Below, in pieces: positions 1 to 8,686 of a stretch of DNA of 64,000 bases (within the stretch, counting starts at the first letter, position 1; each line of letters begins with the position of its first letter). Location: contig NZ_WMJZ01000022.1 in the NCBI RefSeq assembly GCF_009711095.1, positions 1-64,000 on the forward strand. The letters are read 5' to 3'. Under the pieces are notes generated by a model that was given only the letters and a program-made list of their open reading frames with translations, searched no databases and was not told the DNA's origin. The position numbers and the translations under genes are program-made. This DNA comes from Intestinirhabdus alba (GTDB taxonomy: Bacteria; Pseudomonadota; Gammaproteobacteria; Enterobacterales; Enterobacteriaceae).

Positions 1-261
1 GAAATATTGCCGGAACCGGGCCGGGGGAACGCCCGTTCATTGTTGTTGGTGCCGTCAAAAAAACAGGCTGATATGCAGGCTTTTGCAGCAGGGCGTCACG
101 TTGCTGAGACCGTTCTGCGCGTTCAGCGCCAGCTTGTGCTCCTTTTCCTCGCGATACTGGAGATCCACGTTGGCCTGCACCTGGTCCGCCGTATCGGGTA
201 AACGACCCATCGCGGGGAAACAGGGGGGTGCCCACAGCGGGCTGGCATTTATTCCGGACAT
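1..261 (-). pseudogene. 5' part of a DUF2235 (Tle1-like) T6SS phospholipase gene, frameshifted, runs off left edge
   Basis: Read on the minus strand, translation from the ATG at 261 gives about 68 residues ending SLHISLFF and then a stop at 55-57. One frame away the protein continues DGTNNNERAFPRPGSGN up to the window edge. FFDGTxNN is the N-terminal signature of DUF2235 alpha/beta hydrolases, the family that includes Tle1 phospholipase effectors of type VI secretion. The break lies in a run of seven A at 57-63; the second copy at 1165-1300 has AAAGAA there and stays in frame, so this copy has one extra base. The start overlaps the end of the upstream DUF3304 gene by 13 bases, which suggests translational coupling. 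It is either a true frameshift or a sequencing slip. The remainder of the gene lies outside the window. Confidence 0.65.
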
Positions 262-797
262 ACGGCTGGCTCCTCCATTCTACGCGGCTCTTTTACCGGA
301 TGCTCCGGCCTGTTCGATCCCCAGCATGACGCAGTAACCTTAATCTGGTTACAGGGCAGAAAGTGCACCGTTAGCCCGCATTTCTCATTGCCATAGTCGG
401 GTATATCGACGGTGGTCCGATGTTTCACCAGGCCATCCGTGTAGTTTTTTTCCCAGGCCTTATATTTCTCTCTGTCCACATAGCCGGGGAACTTCACAAG
501 GCCAGCATGGGTGTTGACCACCCACTCCACGTCGGCCTTCAGACCGGGCCGCCACTTCTCCGGCAGGGAGATACAGCAGGCCCCCCCCCCTTCGCCAAAC
601 GCCCCGATATTCGGCCCCGGGCTGCCGTTGACGCTGAAACGAGGAATTGGATAGCGCGTATGGTTTACGCCGCGCAGGTCCCCGCCGCTCCAGCTTTCCG
701 GAACCGGGGCGGCCGGCAGGTCACAGCCGGACAGCAGCGCGGTGAACAATAAAAGCGCCGGAGGGCTGCTCTTCAGATAACGCATCATTAAATTCAT
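249..797 (-). CDS. DUF3304-type lipoprotein, probable immunity protein of a Tle1-like effector
   Basis: 182 residues. The N-terminus is a lipoprotein signal: a hydrophobic stretch at about 13-22, then the lipobox LSGC with the acylated Cys at position 25. The next residue is Asp (CDLP); Asp at +2 is the classical inner-membrane retention signal. The mature part carries Cys residues in GGACCIS, EKCGL, LPCNQ, ASCWG and VCPE, consistent with a disulfide-bonded periplasmic domain. The overall pattern resembles DUF3304 proteins found next to DUF2235 phospholipases as Tli-type immunity proteins. That assignment is recognition by eye plus context: the next gene downstream is a DUF2235 fragment overlapping this stop. 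The start is supported by AAGGAG eight bases upstream. If the effector is broken this is an orphan immunity gene. Confidence 0.7.
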   Translation of the reverse strand: MNLMMRYLKSSPPALLLFTALLSGCDLPAAPVPESWSGGDLRGVNHTRYPIPRFSVNGSPGPNIGAFGEGGGACCISLPEKWRPGLKADVEWVVNTHAGLVKFPGYVDREKYKAWEKNYTDGLVKHRTTVDIPDYGNEKCGLTVHFLPCNQIKVTASCWGSNRPEHPVKEPRRMEEPAVCPE

Positions 798-929
798 TCT
801 CTCTCCTTATTCTTTTGACTGGAAATATTCCTCATTCAAATTCTTGTAACGGTTATTCTCAACCGGATTACTCCGTGGGCTGTTTTATTATTACGTTTTT
901 AACACGGGGTAATCCGACAAGAGTGATGC

Positions 930-1124
930 TATACCCTAAATAATTCGAGTTGCAGGAAGGCAGCGACGCAGAGAATCCCCGGGAGCTTACTGCAGTAAGT
1001 GACCGGGGTGAACGAGGACAAATCAGTTTAGCTGATTTGAACGCCGCTGGCGGCGGCCCTTTAGGGTGAGGCCCCCGGGCCGAATAAAGCCAACGCACAT
1101 GCAACTTGAAGTATGACGGGTATA
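930..1124. mobile_element. MITE-like inverted-repeat element, copy 1 (195 bp)
   Basis: The element begins TATACCCTAAATAATTCGAG and ends with ACTTGAAGTATGACGGGTATA in its last bases, which read on the other strand start TATACCCGTCATACTTCAAG. The two ends therefore form imperfect terminal inverted repeats of about 25 bp. There is no open reading frame of note inside. It truncates the second DUF2235 fragment exactly at its right end. A longer relative sits at 40777-41116. Similar non-coding palindromic elements are widespread in enterobacterial genomes; I cannot name the family with certainty. Confidence 0.7.
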
Positions 1125-1300
1125 TCCGCTGTCAATATCCAGCGGTATTATATCATACCGCCGGGAAATATTGCCGGAACCGGGCCGGGGGAACGCCCGT
1201 TCATTATTATTGGTGCCATCAAAGAACAGGCTGATATGCAGGCTCTTGCAGCAGGGCGTCACGTTGCTGAGGCCGTTCTGCGCGTTCAGCGCCAGCCTGT
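1125..1300 (-). pseudogene. Second DUF2235 (Tle1-like) fragment, internal piece
   Basis: Bases 1165-1300 are a near-identical direct copy of bases 1-137, apart from scattered substitutions and one fewer A. On the minus strand the fragment reads in frame through SLHISLFFDGTNNNERAFP and on to SRRYDIIPLDIDSG, where the inverted-repeat element at 930-1124 begins and replaces the rest of the gene. The 5' end (about the first 40 codons of copy A) is also missing, so this piece has lost both ends. It can be read as a relic of tandem duplication of effector genes followed by decay. Confidence 0.65.
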
Positions 1301-1399
1301 ACGCTTATTTCAATTTAATTATCGATAATAAAGATAAGTGCTCTGACCGCAGGCAACGCCCGGAACTGCGCAAAGCGTCACCATTAATGCGCGGCCATC

Positions 1400-1420
1400 C
1401 CGGCAGGCCCTGCCTGCCGG
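1400..1420 (-). terminator. Hairpin just downstream of mdfA
   Basis: CCGGCAGGC and GCCTGCCGG form a nine-base stem with a three-base loop, four bases past the mdfA stop. There is no T-run on the minus strand after it, so it may stabilise the mRNA 3' end rather than act as a strong intrinsic terminator. Confidence 0.4.
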
Positions 1421-1423
1421 TTC

Positions 1424-2656
1424 TTATCCTTCCTGCGAATTGCCCACCCGCTTATCCTTCAGGAAAATTATCATCAGGAGCAGCCACAGGATGCCGCTCG
1501 CCAGGTTGAACAGGCTGAACAGCGCGTTGCCGCCCAGTAGCCAGGCGTGCTTGCTAAGCTCAATGCCGACGGTAAAAATCAGCATCTGCAGCATCCCCAT
1601 CGCCGCCGACACCGTTCCTTTACTCATATCGCTGGCAAACAGGGTCAGACGCACCAGCCCGGCATTGGCCAGGCCGATACCGAAGGCGTAGACGCTCAGG
1701 CCCGCCGTCATCCACAGCCAGGCGTGGGAAGAGACCACCGTTGCCACCACCGCGATAAGCAGCCCGGCGACGATGGGCCAGCCGCCGCCGATAATCAGCG
1801 AGCGCACCGTACGCCGCGCGGTCAGACGCGCCAGCACCAGGTTGCCCGCGATCAGCGCGCCAAAAATCGGCACCTGCAGCAGGCCGTACTCATAGCTGCT
1901 GAGGTGCTCACCGCTGATAATAACGATCGGCGACTGGGCAATCCACGCCAGCAGCGGCAGGCTGACAAACCCCAGCGCCAGCGCCCCGGCCATAAAGCGG
2001 CCGTTTTTCAGCACCAGCCGATAATCGCGCCCCAGCTCCCCCAGCGACAGCTTTTCGCCGATGCGCGTGGCGGTCTCCGGCATGGCGCGATGCAGGCCGA
2101 ACAGGGCGATCGTCGCCAGCACGGCAAACAGGATGAACATCCCCTCCCACGGCAGAACGTGCACCCAGGCTGCGCCCACCAGCGGCCCCAGCAGCGGCGC
2201 GATCAGCGCCACGTTGGCCATGAGCGCGGTGATTTTGATACATACCGCCTCGGCAAAGGACTCCTGAATGGCGGCATAGCCCACCGCGCCGATAAAGCAA
2301 AGGCCAATCCCCTGCAAAAAGCGCAGCAGAGTAAACTGCTCGATGTTTTGCGCCAGCAGCGTGGCAAGGCAGGCGACGATAAACCACGCCGCCCCCGCCA
2401 GCATCACCGGCCGGCGGCCGATGCGATCCGACAGCGGCCCCAGCAGCCACTGCAGAAACATGCCGCCGGCCAGATAGGCGGTCATAGAGGTCGGCACCCA
2501 GTCGATTCCCGCCTGATACTGTTCCACCACCGCCAGCATGCCGGGTTGGATCATATCGTTGCCGATATAGGTTGAGAATTCGTAGAGCACCAGACAGAGA
2601 GGAAAAAGTAGCGCCTGGCGGCCAGACCGGGCGCGGGTTTTAAAACGGTTGTACAT
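1424..2656 (-). CDS. mdfA: Multidrug efflux MFS transporter MdfA
   Basis: 410 residues, the same length as E. coli MdfA (Cmr) and very similar throughout. It is an inner-membrane proton/drug antiporter of the DHA1 family with 12 membrane segments that exports chloramphenicol, quaternary cations and other drugs. The N-terminal [14 protein letters not shown] contains the membrane-embedded acidic residues Glu26 and Asp34 needed for substrate and proton binding. The MFS motif [13 protein letters not shown] lies after segment 2, and [17 protein letters not shown] carries the essential Arg of segment 4. The gene is divergent from ybjG, with a 350-base intergenic region. It looks intact. Confidence 0.97.
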   Translation of the reverse strand: MYNRFKTRARSGRQALLFPLCLVLYEFSTYIGNDMIQPGMLAVVEQYQAGIDWVPTSMTAYLAGGMFLQWLLGPLSDRIGRRPVMLAGAAWFIVACLATLLAQNIEQFTLLRFLQGIGLCFIGAVGYAAIQESFAEAVCIKITALMANVALIAPLLGPLVGAAWVHVLPWEGMFILFAVLATIALFGLHRAMPETATRIGEKLSLGELGRDYRLVLKNGRFMAGALALGFVSLPLLAWIAQSPIVIISGEHLSSYEYGLLQVPIFGALIAGNLVLARLTARRTVRSLIIGGGWPIVAGLLIAVVATVVSSHAWLWMTAGLSVYAFGIGLANAGLVRLTLFASDMSKGTVSAAMGMLQMLIFTVGIELSKHAWLLGGNALFSLFNLASGILWLLLMIIFLKDKRVGNSQEG

Positions 2657-2841
2657 GCGGACTCTTCACCAGTAAAAATCGGGCAAAGTGTAATGAAACC
2701 GCCGCAGCGGCGACAGCGAATTATGGCGGCGACCGGCCAATTGCGCACATTTTTACAGGAACGGCGAAAAAATCCGCAAAGGCGTTAACCGCCCGGCCCG
2801 TACTCAAAACGGTAAATATCATGCCCCTGATGCAGCAGATT

Positions 2842-2858
2842 TTAAGGTTCATTTAACC
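2842..2858. promoter_or_regulatory. Possible PhoP-type box and -10 for ybjG
   Basis: TTAAGG-N5-TTAACC at 2842-2858 is a direct hexamer repeat with PhoP-like spacing; on the minus strand it reads GGTTAA-N5-CCTTAA. TATGAT at 2868-2873 lies ten bases downstream as a good -10. E. coli ybjG is reported as PhoP-controlled, which is why I note it. The match is imperfect and in the reverse orientation. I see nothing else in the rest of the 2657-3009 intergenic stretch. Confidence 0.3.
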
Positions 2859-3009
2859 TGACGACGGTATGATAGGCGCGCAGCGGCGGATTCGGGAAAA
2901 AGGGTCCGCCAGACAAGGAAATGAGATAAAACTGGTTTACCACCGATGAGCAGGCTTTTATCCTGCGCTTTGCCGCGGTCACTGATTAAACATATTGAGT
3001 CTGGACGCT

Positions 3010-3618
3010 ATGCTGGAAAATTTGAACTACTCGCTGTTCTCTTTAATTAACGCCACGCCAGATTCGGCGTCGTGGATGATTACCCTGGCGACCTTCATCG
3101 CCAAAGATCTGATTAATATCGTGCCGCTGCTGGCGGTGGCGCTCTGGCTGTGGGGGCCGCGCGGGCAGGTCAGCGCCCAGCGCCAGCTGGTCATTAAGAT
3201 AGCCATTGCGCTGGTCGTCAGCCTGGGCGTCTCCTGGCTGATGGGTAACCTGTTCCCCCACGATCGCCCTTTCGCCAGCCACATCGGCTATAACTTCCTG
3301 CACCACGCCGCCGACGACTCTTTCCCGAGCGATCACGGCACGGTGATTTTCACCTTCGCGCTGGCCTTTCTGTGTTGGCATCGCCTCTGGTCCGGCACGC
3401 TGCTGATGGTGCTGGCAACGGCCATCGCCTGGTCCCGGGTCTATCTTGGCGTCCACTGGCCGCTGGACATGCTTGGCGGACTGCTGGCGGGTGCCATCGG
3501 CTGCCTGAGCGCCCTGATGATCTGGCAGAAATTTGGCGCGGCTCTCTATCGCAGCCTGCAGCAGGGCTATCGCTTCTGCTTTGCCCTGCCTATCCGCAAG
3601 GGCTGGGTGCGTGACTAA
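3010..3618 (+). CDS. ybjG: Undecaprenyl-diphosphatase YbjG (PAP2 family)
   Basis: 202 residues from the ATG at 3010; E. coli YbjG has 198 and starts at the equivalent Met (MLENLN). A TTG five codons upstream is in frame but has no support. It recycles undecaprenyl pyrophosphate to undecaprenyl phosphate at the periplasmic face of the inner membrane, supplying the lipid carrier for cell-wall and surface polysaccharide synthesis. The three PAP2 phosphatase motifs are visible: the HDRP segment in NLFPHDRPF, FPSDHG, and SRVYLGVHWPLD with its catalytic His. Several hydrophobic membrane segments separate them. It also contributes to bacitracin resistance in E. coli. Confidence 0.95.
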   Translation: MLENLNYSLFSLINATPDSASWMITLATFIAKDLINIVPLLAVALWLWGPRGQVSAQRQLVIKIAIALVVSLGVSWLMGNLFPHDRPFASHIGYNFLHHAADDSFPSDHGTVIFTFALAFLCWHRLWSGTLLMVLATAIAWSRVYLGVHWPLDMLGGLLAGAIGCLSALMIWQKFGAALYRSLQQGYRFCFALPIRKGWVRD

Positions 3619-3680
3619 CTCAGGGGAAAAAGAGTAATATTAAGCGCCGCACAGAGCGCTTTTGCCCCCCCAGAGGAACT

Positions 3681-4463
3681 ATGGAAACACGTCGTGACGA
3701 GCGTATCAACCAGCTACTGCAGGCGCTAAAACGCAGCGATAAGCTACATCTTAAGGAAGCCGCAGCCCTGCTTGGGGTTTCGGAGATGACCATTCGTCGC
3801 GACCTGAACAGCAACAGCGCGCCGGTGGTGCTGCTCGGCGGCTATATCGTGCTGGAGCCTCGCAGCGTTAACCACTACCTGCTGAGCGACCAGAAGTCGC
3901 GTCTGGTGGACGAAAAGCGCCGCGCCGCCCGGCTGGCGGCGGAGATGGTGCAGCCGCATCAGACGCTTTTTTTTGACTGCGGCACCACCACACCGTGGAT
4001 CATCGATGCCATCGATAACGACCTGCCCTTTACCGCCGTCTGCTATTCGCTGAATACCTTTCTGGCGCTTCAGGACAAGCCGCTGTGCCGCGCCATCCTC
4101 TGCGGCGGCGAGTTCCACGCCAGCAACGCCATCTTCACGCCGCTCGACCCGCAGGATGCCCTCAACCCTATCTGCCCGGACATCGCCTTCTACTCCGCAG
4201 CCGGGGTGAACATCAGCAAAGGGGCGACCTGTTTTAATCTTGAGGAGCTGCCGGTCAAGCGCTGGGCGATGTCGATGGCGCAGTACCACGTGCTGGTGGT
4301 CGACCACAGCAAGTTTGGCAAGGTGCGCCCGGCGCGGATGGGGGAGCTGAAGCGCTTTGATGCGATCGTCAGCGACGCCTGCCCTGATGACGCCTTTATT
4401 GACTACGCCCGCGCCCGGGACATTAAGCTGGTCTATCCGACGGAAACCCTTAGCCGTTCATAA
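3681..4463 (+). CDS. deoR: DNA-binding repressor DeoR
   Basis: 260 residues; E. coli DeoR has 252, and this one has a few extra C-terminal residues. It represses the deoxyribonucleoside catabolic genes (deo operon, nupG, tsx), with deoxyribose-5-phosphate as inducer. The N-terminal helix-turn-helix AALLGVSEMTIRRDL occupies about residues 28-42, and the rest is the sugar-phosphate sensing DeoRC domain with FFDCGTTT and the effector-site SAAGVNISKGATC. An AGAGGAA ribosome site precedes the ATG. The deo structural genes are elsewhere, as in E. coli. Confidence 0.96.
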   Translation: METRRDERINQLLQALKRSDKLHLKEAAALLGVSEMTIRRDLNSNSAPVVLLGGYIVLEPRSVNHYLLSDQKSRLVDEKRRAARLAAEMVQPHQTLFFDCGTTTPWIIDAIDNDLPFTAVCYSLNTFLALQDKPLCRAILCGGEFHASNAIFTPLDPQDALNPICPDIAFYSAAGVNISKGATCFNLEELPVKRWAMSMAQYHVLVVDHSKFGKVRPARMGELKRFDAIVSDACPDDAFIDYARARDIKLVYPTETLSRS

Positions 4464-4527
4464 GGCCCCGCCGCCGGCGATGCCGAAGTCGCGGCCTGAT
4501 CGGCGGCCCGCCGTCTCAGGCTGCGGG

Positions 4528-5730
4528 TTAAGCGAACCAGCCGCCGAACCACTGATGGAACTTCATCAGCACAAAGTCCCGGATCCGCCCAAAGAAGCCA
4601 CCCTCTTTAACCTCTTCCATCACCATCAGGGGACGCTGCTCAACGACCTTGCCGTTCAGCTGGAAGTCGATGGTGCCGACCACCTGGCCCTTTTTCAGCG
4701 GTGCGGTAAGCTGCGGCTCGCTCAGGGTAAAGCTGGCCTTCAGGTTCTTCAGCTGGCCGCGCGGAAGGGTGATGGAACCGCCCTCGCCCGCCCCCAGGCC
4801 GACCTCGCTTTTATCGCCGAACCAGACGCGCTGAGAGACGAAGGTGGCGTCCGGCTTAATGGGGGTGACGGTTTCAAAAAAGCGGAAGCCCCAGGTCAGC
4901 AGCTTTTGCGATTCGTTAAAGCGGATGCGGTCGGTTTTCGCACCCAGCACCACCGAAATCAGCCGCATGTCGCCCTGAGTGGCGGAGGCCACCAGGTTAT
5001 AGCCGGCCCCGGCGGTGGTGCCGGTCTTCATGCCGTCGACGTTAAGGCTGGTGCTCCACAGCAGGCGGTTGCGGTTGGGCTGGCGAATACGATTAAAGGT
5101 GAACTCTTTCTCTTTATGTATGGCGTACTCTTCCGGCACGTCGTGGATCAGCGCCTTGCCGAGCAGCGCCATATCGCGGGCGGTGCTGAACTGCCCCTCC
5201 GCGTCCAGGCCGTGAACCGTCCGGAAGGTGGTGTTGGTCAGCCCCAGCCTTTTCGCATAGCCGTTCATCAGATCGATAAACGACTCCTGGCTGCCGGCCA
5301 CGTGGTCGGCCAGGGCGATACAGGCATCGTTGCCCGATTGAATAATCACCCCCTTGTTCAGATCGGCCACCGAAACCCGATCGCCGGGCTTCAGGAACAT
5401 CACCGACGATCCGCGCAGCGCCGGGTTGCCCGTCGCCCAGGCATCTTTGCCTATGGTGACCATATCGGTCAGCTTGATTTTATCGGCCTTCAGCGCCTGG
5501 CCCACCACGTAGCTGGTCATTATTTTCGTCAGGCTGGCGGGGTCCAGCTTCTCATCGGCGTTGCCTTCGGCCAGCACCTTGCCGCTGGAATAGTCCATTA
5601 AGATCCACGCCCTGGCGTCAACGCCCGGCGCGGCAATATTCTGCTCCGCCGCCTGGGTCAGCGGCACAACCAGCAGCAGGAGCGCTGCGCCCGCGGCAAA
5701 ACGATGAAGGGAAGAAGTATATTGCGTCAT
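4528..5730 (-). CDS. dacC: D-alanyl-D-alanine carboxypeptidase DacC (PBP6)
   Basis: 400 residues from the ATG at 5730, chosen because it matches the E. coli start (MTQY) and has GGTGG upstream; an in-frame ATG at 5763 has no such support. A low-molecular-weight penicillin-binding protein, secreted by a Sec signal peptide (about residues 1-28) and tethered to the periplasmic face of the inner membrane by a C-terminal amphipathic helix ([14 protein letters not shown]). It trims the terminal D-Ala from peptidoglycan pentapeptides. Catalytic motifs are SLTK (Ser66, Lys69), SGND and KTGT. It converges on deoR. Confidence 0.97.
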   Translation of the reverse strand: MTQYTSSLHRFAAGAALLLLVVPLTQAAEQNIAAPGVDARAWILMDYSSGKVLAEGNADEKLDPASLTKIMTSYVVGQALKADKIKLTDMVTIGKDAWATGNPALRGSSVMFLKPGDRVSVADLNKGVIIQSGNDACIALADHVAGSQESFIDLMNGYAKRLGLTNTTFRTVHGLDAEGQFSTARDMALLGKALIHDVPEEYAIHKEKEFTFNRIRQPNRNRLLWSTSLNVDGMKTGTTAGAGYNLVASATQGDMRLISVVLGAKTDRIRFNESQKLLTWGFRFFETVTPIKPDATFVSQRVWFGDKSEVGLGAGEGGSITLPRGQLKNLKASFTLSEPQLTAPLKKGQVVGTIDFQLNGKVVEQRPLMVMEEVKEGGFFGRIRDFVLMKFHQWFGGWFA

Positions 5731-5965
5731 AAATACCACCCGAATATCCATTCCAGAAAACACGCCGTGTCAGCGTGCAAAGTTGCGCTGAGTAATAACC
5801 CACTCGCAGGCTTAAAGAAACCGCAAGTTGGTAAAGTTTTTAAAGTTTATCCAGGAATTTGCCCCCATGCCGGGCGGGCGATCGTTTTTTTAGCGACTGT
5901 TGCTAAAACGTTAATTTTATTCCACTCTACTGTGGCGTACGCGACCAACTACTGGAGGGTAAACG

Positions 5966-6592
5966 ATGATTACACTGTGGGGCCGCAATAACTCAACCAA
6001 CGTGAAGAAAGTGCTATGGACGCTTGAGGAGCTGGATCTACCCTGTCAGCACATCCCGGCGGGCGGCCGGTTCGGCCTGAACCACGACGCCGACTATCTG
6101 GCAATGAATCCCAACGGGCTGGTGCCGCTGCTTCGCGACGACGAGCGCGATCTGCTGCTGTGGGAATCCAATACCATTGTACGCTACCTGGCCGCCCAGT
6201 ACGGTCAGGGCCGTCTGTGGATCGATGCCCCCGCCCGGCGCGCGGAAGGAGAAAAGTGGATGGACTGGGCTAACCAGACGCTCGCCCCGGCGCACGGCGT
6301 CATCGTGCTGAATCTGGTCAGAACTCCGCCGGAAAAGCGCGATCGGGAGGCGATCGACGATGCCGTCAGGCGCTGTGATGCGCTGCTCGCCATACCTGAC
6401 GAGGCGCTGGCGAAACGGCGCTGGCTGTCCGGCGACGACTTCGGCCCCGGCGATATCGCCGTCGCCCCCTTTGTCTATAACCTGCTTAACGTTGGCCTGT
6501 CCTGGACCCCGCGCCCTCACCTGGCGCGCTGGTATCAGCAGCTCAGCGAGCGCCCGGCGTTCCGCAAGGTGGTGATGATCCCGGTCAGTTGA
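5966..6592 (+). CDS. gstB: Glutathione S-transferase GstB
   Basis: 208 residues, the same length as E. coli GstB (YliJ). A cytosolic glutathione transferase that in E. coli acts on electrophiles such as bromoacetate. The thioredoxin-like N-domain ([20 protein letters not shown]) places the catalytic Asn/Ser region at residues 8-12; NPNGLVPLL carries the conserved cis-proline before the glutathione-binding ESN motif ([12 protein letters not shown]). The C-terminal all-helical domain ends [25 protein letters not shown] lies nine bases before the ATG. Transcribed alone and convergent with bssR. Confidence 0.95.
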   Translation: MITLWGRNNSTNVKKVLWTLEELDLPCQHIPAGGRFGLNHDADYLAMNPNGLVPLLRDDERDLLLWESNTIVRYLAAQYGQGRLWIDAPARRAEGEKWMDWANQTLAPAHGVIVLNLVRTPPEKRDREAIDDAVRRCDALLAIPDEALAKRRWLSGDDFGPGDIAVAPFVYNLLNVGLSWTPRPHLARWYQQLSERPAFRKVVMIPVS

Positions 6593-6697
6593 GGGTGCCC
6601 GGAGCAAAAACTGGAGAAAACGATCGCGGCGATAAGCGAAAAAGCCGCCCGCGTTGCGTATCCCTATAATCAGCGTAATGCATAGCCTGCAGGGTCG

Positions 6698-6727
6698 AAG
6701 CGGCCCCAATCGACCGAGAGGCCGCTT
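6698..6727. terminator. Hairpin between convergent gstB and bssR
   Basis: AAGCGGCC and GGCCGCTT form a perfect eight-base stem with a 14-base loop in the gap between gstB and bssR. It is followed by a few T on the plus strand and preceded by A residues, so it could serve both genes. Confidence 0.5.
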
Positions 6728-6736
6728 CCCCCACGT

Positions 6737-7120
6737 TTAAGCCCGTTCCAGCCCGGCGTTCGCCCGCAGGCTGTCGATACTCAGGGTTAAGGACGTCAGG
6801 CAATATTCCAGCTTCTCGGCGTTGACGGCGATAAACGTCGGGCAGTCATGGTGCCCGCTCATCAGGCAGACAGCGGCGGCGGCCAGCGCCTCTCCGGCGC
6901 GGTGCAGCGCATCCCACTCTTCCTTATCAAGATGCAGGTTGGCGCGTAGCGCGCGATCGCGCAGCGTCCGGTTCAGTGCAAAAAAGTCTTCGCGCAGGCG
7001 ATCGCTTTCGCTGACTGACATATATCCTTTCGCCTTCCTTAGCTGCAGATAGGCAGCGAGGTCGAGCCTGGCGTCGATCAGCTGATTCAGCAGATCGCTT
7101 CTCAGTCTGTCAACGAACAT
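6737..7120 (-). CDS. bssR: Biofilm regulator BssR
   Basis: 127 residues, the same length as E. coli BssR (YliH). A small helical cytoplasmic protein that influences biofilm formation through signal secretion, indole uptake and catabolite repression; its biochemical activity is not known. The conserved blocks RKAKGYMSVSESDRLR and AAAVCLMSGHHDCPTFIAVN identify it. A strong AGGAGGAA ribosome site lies just upstream of the ATG. Single gene, divergent from rimO. Confidence 0.95.
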   Translation of the reverse strand: MFVDRLRSDLLNQLIDARLDLAAYLQLRKAKGYMSVSESDRLREDFFALNRTLRDRALRANLHLDKEEWDALHRAGEALAAAAVCLMSGHHDCPTFIAVNAEKLEYCLTSLTLSIDSLRANAGLERA

Positions 7121-7324
7121 TCTGGGTTCCTCCTCTCTCTGTAGCGGTGTAACTTAGCGGTCCGCCCGCGGTTGCCGTAAAGGCGGAGGGGCGCGCCGGG
7201 CCTGGTCTGAGTATAAGCCAGTATCGCCATATGCGCCGGGAGGGGAGATTGCGATACACCTTTCATGCGGAACTCTGTAAAATCCCTGCCCTGACCACTC
7301 CTATAACTGAACATTTTTTACGCT

Positions 7325-8650
7325 ATGAGCAATGTAACCCAACCGCCGAAAATCGGCTTTGTCAGCCTGGGCTGCCCGAAAAACCTCGTCGACTCGGAGC
7401 GCATCCTTACCGAACTGCGTATCGAGGGCTATGAAGTGGTGCCGAGCTATGACAATGCCGATATGGTGATCGTCAATACCTGCGGCTTTATCGACAGCGC
7501 GGTGCAGGAGTCACTGGAGGCCATCGGCGAAGCGCTGAACGAAAACGGCAAGGTGCTGGTCACCGGCTGCCTCGGGGCGAATGAAGATCAGATCCGCGAA
7601 GTCCACCCGAAGGTGCTGGAAATTACCGGGCCGCATAGCTATGAGCAGGTTCTGCAGCACGTTCACCGCTATGTTCCTAAACCGAAGCACAACCCCTTTC
7701 TCAGCCTGGTGCCGGAGCAGGGCGTCAAGCTGACCCCGCGCCACTACGCCTACTTAAAAATTTCCGAAGGCTGCAACCATCGCTGCACCTTCTGCATCAT
7801 TCCGTCCATGCGCGGCGATTTGATCAGCCGCCCCATCGGCGAGGTGCTGAGCGAAGCCAGACGCCTGGCGGACGCCGGCGTGAAAGAGATCCTCGTGATC
7901 TCTCAGGACACCTCGGCCTACGGCGCGGACGTCAAACACCGCACCGGCTTCCACAACGGCGAGCCGGTCAAAACCAGCATGGTCAGCCTGTGCGAACAGC
8001 TGGCAAAGCTCGGCATCTGGACCCGCCTGCACTACGTTTATCCTTATCCGCACGTGGATGACGTCATCCCGCTGATGGCGGAAGGTAAAATTCTGCCCTA
8101 TCTGGATATTCCGCTGCAGCACGCCAGCCCGCGCATTCTTAAGCTGATGAAGCGCCCCGGCTCCGTCGATCGCCAGCTGGCGCGCATTAAGCAGTGGCGG
8201 GAAATCTGCCCGGATCTGACCCTGCGCTCCACCTTTATCGTCGGCTTCCCCGGCGAGACGGAGGAGGATTTCCAGATGCTGCTCGACTTTCTGCAGGAGG
8301 CGCAGCTGGATCGCGTCGGCTGCTTCAAGTACAGCCCGGTGGAGGGCGCGGCGGCCAACGCGCTGGCGGATCGGGTGCCGGAAGCGGTGAAAGAAGAGCG
8401 CTGGAACCGCTTCATGCAGCTGCAGCAGCAGATCTCCGCCGAACGCCTGCGGCAGAAGATAGGCCGGGAAATCCTGGTGATTATCGATGAAGTGGACGAG
8501 GAGGGCGCTATTGGCCGCAGCATGGCCGACGCCCCGGAGATCGACGGCGCGGTTTACCTGAACGGCGAAACCGGCGTTAAGCCTGGCGATATTATTCGCG
8601 TCAAGGTAGAGAACGCCGACGAATACGACCTGTGGGGAACGCGGGTGTAA
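7325..8650 (+). CDS. rimO: Ribosomal protein uS12 methylthiotransferase RimO
   Basis: 441 residues, the same length as E. coli RimO. A radical-SAM enzyme that adds a methylthio group to Asp89 of ribosomal protein S12. The N-terminal UPF0004 domain holds the auxiliary 4Fe-4S ligands Cys17 (SLGCPKN), the Cys in VNTCGFID and the Cys in TGCLGAN. The radical-SAM motif [10 protein letters not shown] supplies Cys150, Cys154 and Cys157. The C-terminal TRAM domain (about residues 370-440) binds S12. In E. coli yliE and yliF lie between gsiD and rimO; both are absent here and rimO faces gsiD directly. Confidence 0.98.
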   Translation: MSNVTQPPKIGFVSLGCPKNLVDSERILTELRIEGYEVVPSYDNADMVIVNTCGFIDSAVQESLEAIGEALNENGKVLVTGCLGANEDQIREVHPKVLEITGPHSYEQVLQHVHRYVPKPKHNPFLSLVPEQGVKLTPRHYAYLKISEGCNHRCTFCIIPSMRGDLISRPIGEVLSEARRLADAGVKEILVISQDTSAYGADVKHRTGFHNGEPVKTSMVSLCEQLAKLGIWTRLHYVYPYPHVDDVIPLMAEGKILPYLDIPLQHASPRILKLMKRPGSVDRQLARIKQWREICPDLTLRSTFIVGFPGETEEDFQMLLDFLQEAQLDRVGCFKYSPVEGAAANALADRVPEAVKEERWNRFMQLQQQISAERLRQKIGREILVIIDEVDEEGAIGRSMADAPEIDGAVYLNGETGVKPGDIIRVKVENADEYDLWGTRV

Positions 8651-8660
8651 GCTCTCCTCT

Positions 8661-8683
8661 GGCCCGACGAACGACGTCGGGCC
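8661..8683. terminator. Hairpin between convergent rimO and gsiD
   Basis: GGCCCGAC and GTCGGGCC form an eight-base stem with a seven-base loop, directly between the two stop codons and followed by GGTTTAT. Probably shared by rimO and the gsi operon. Confidence 0.55.
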
Positions 8684-8686
8684 GGT

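Noticed and set aside
2995-3009. TTG at 2995 as the ybjG start
   Set aside because: The ATG at 3010 gives the conserved N-terminus and the expected length.
4357-5601. 414-codon open frame opposite dacC
   Set aside because: Overlaps the deoR end and the whole of dacC in antisense; no recognisable domain.
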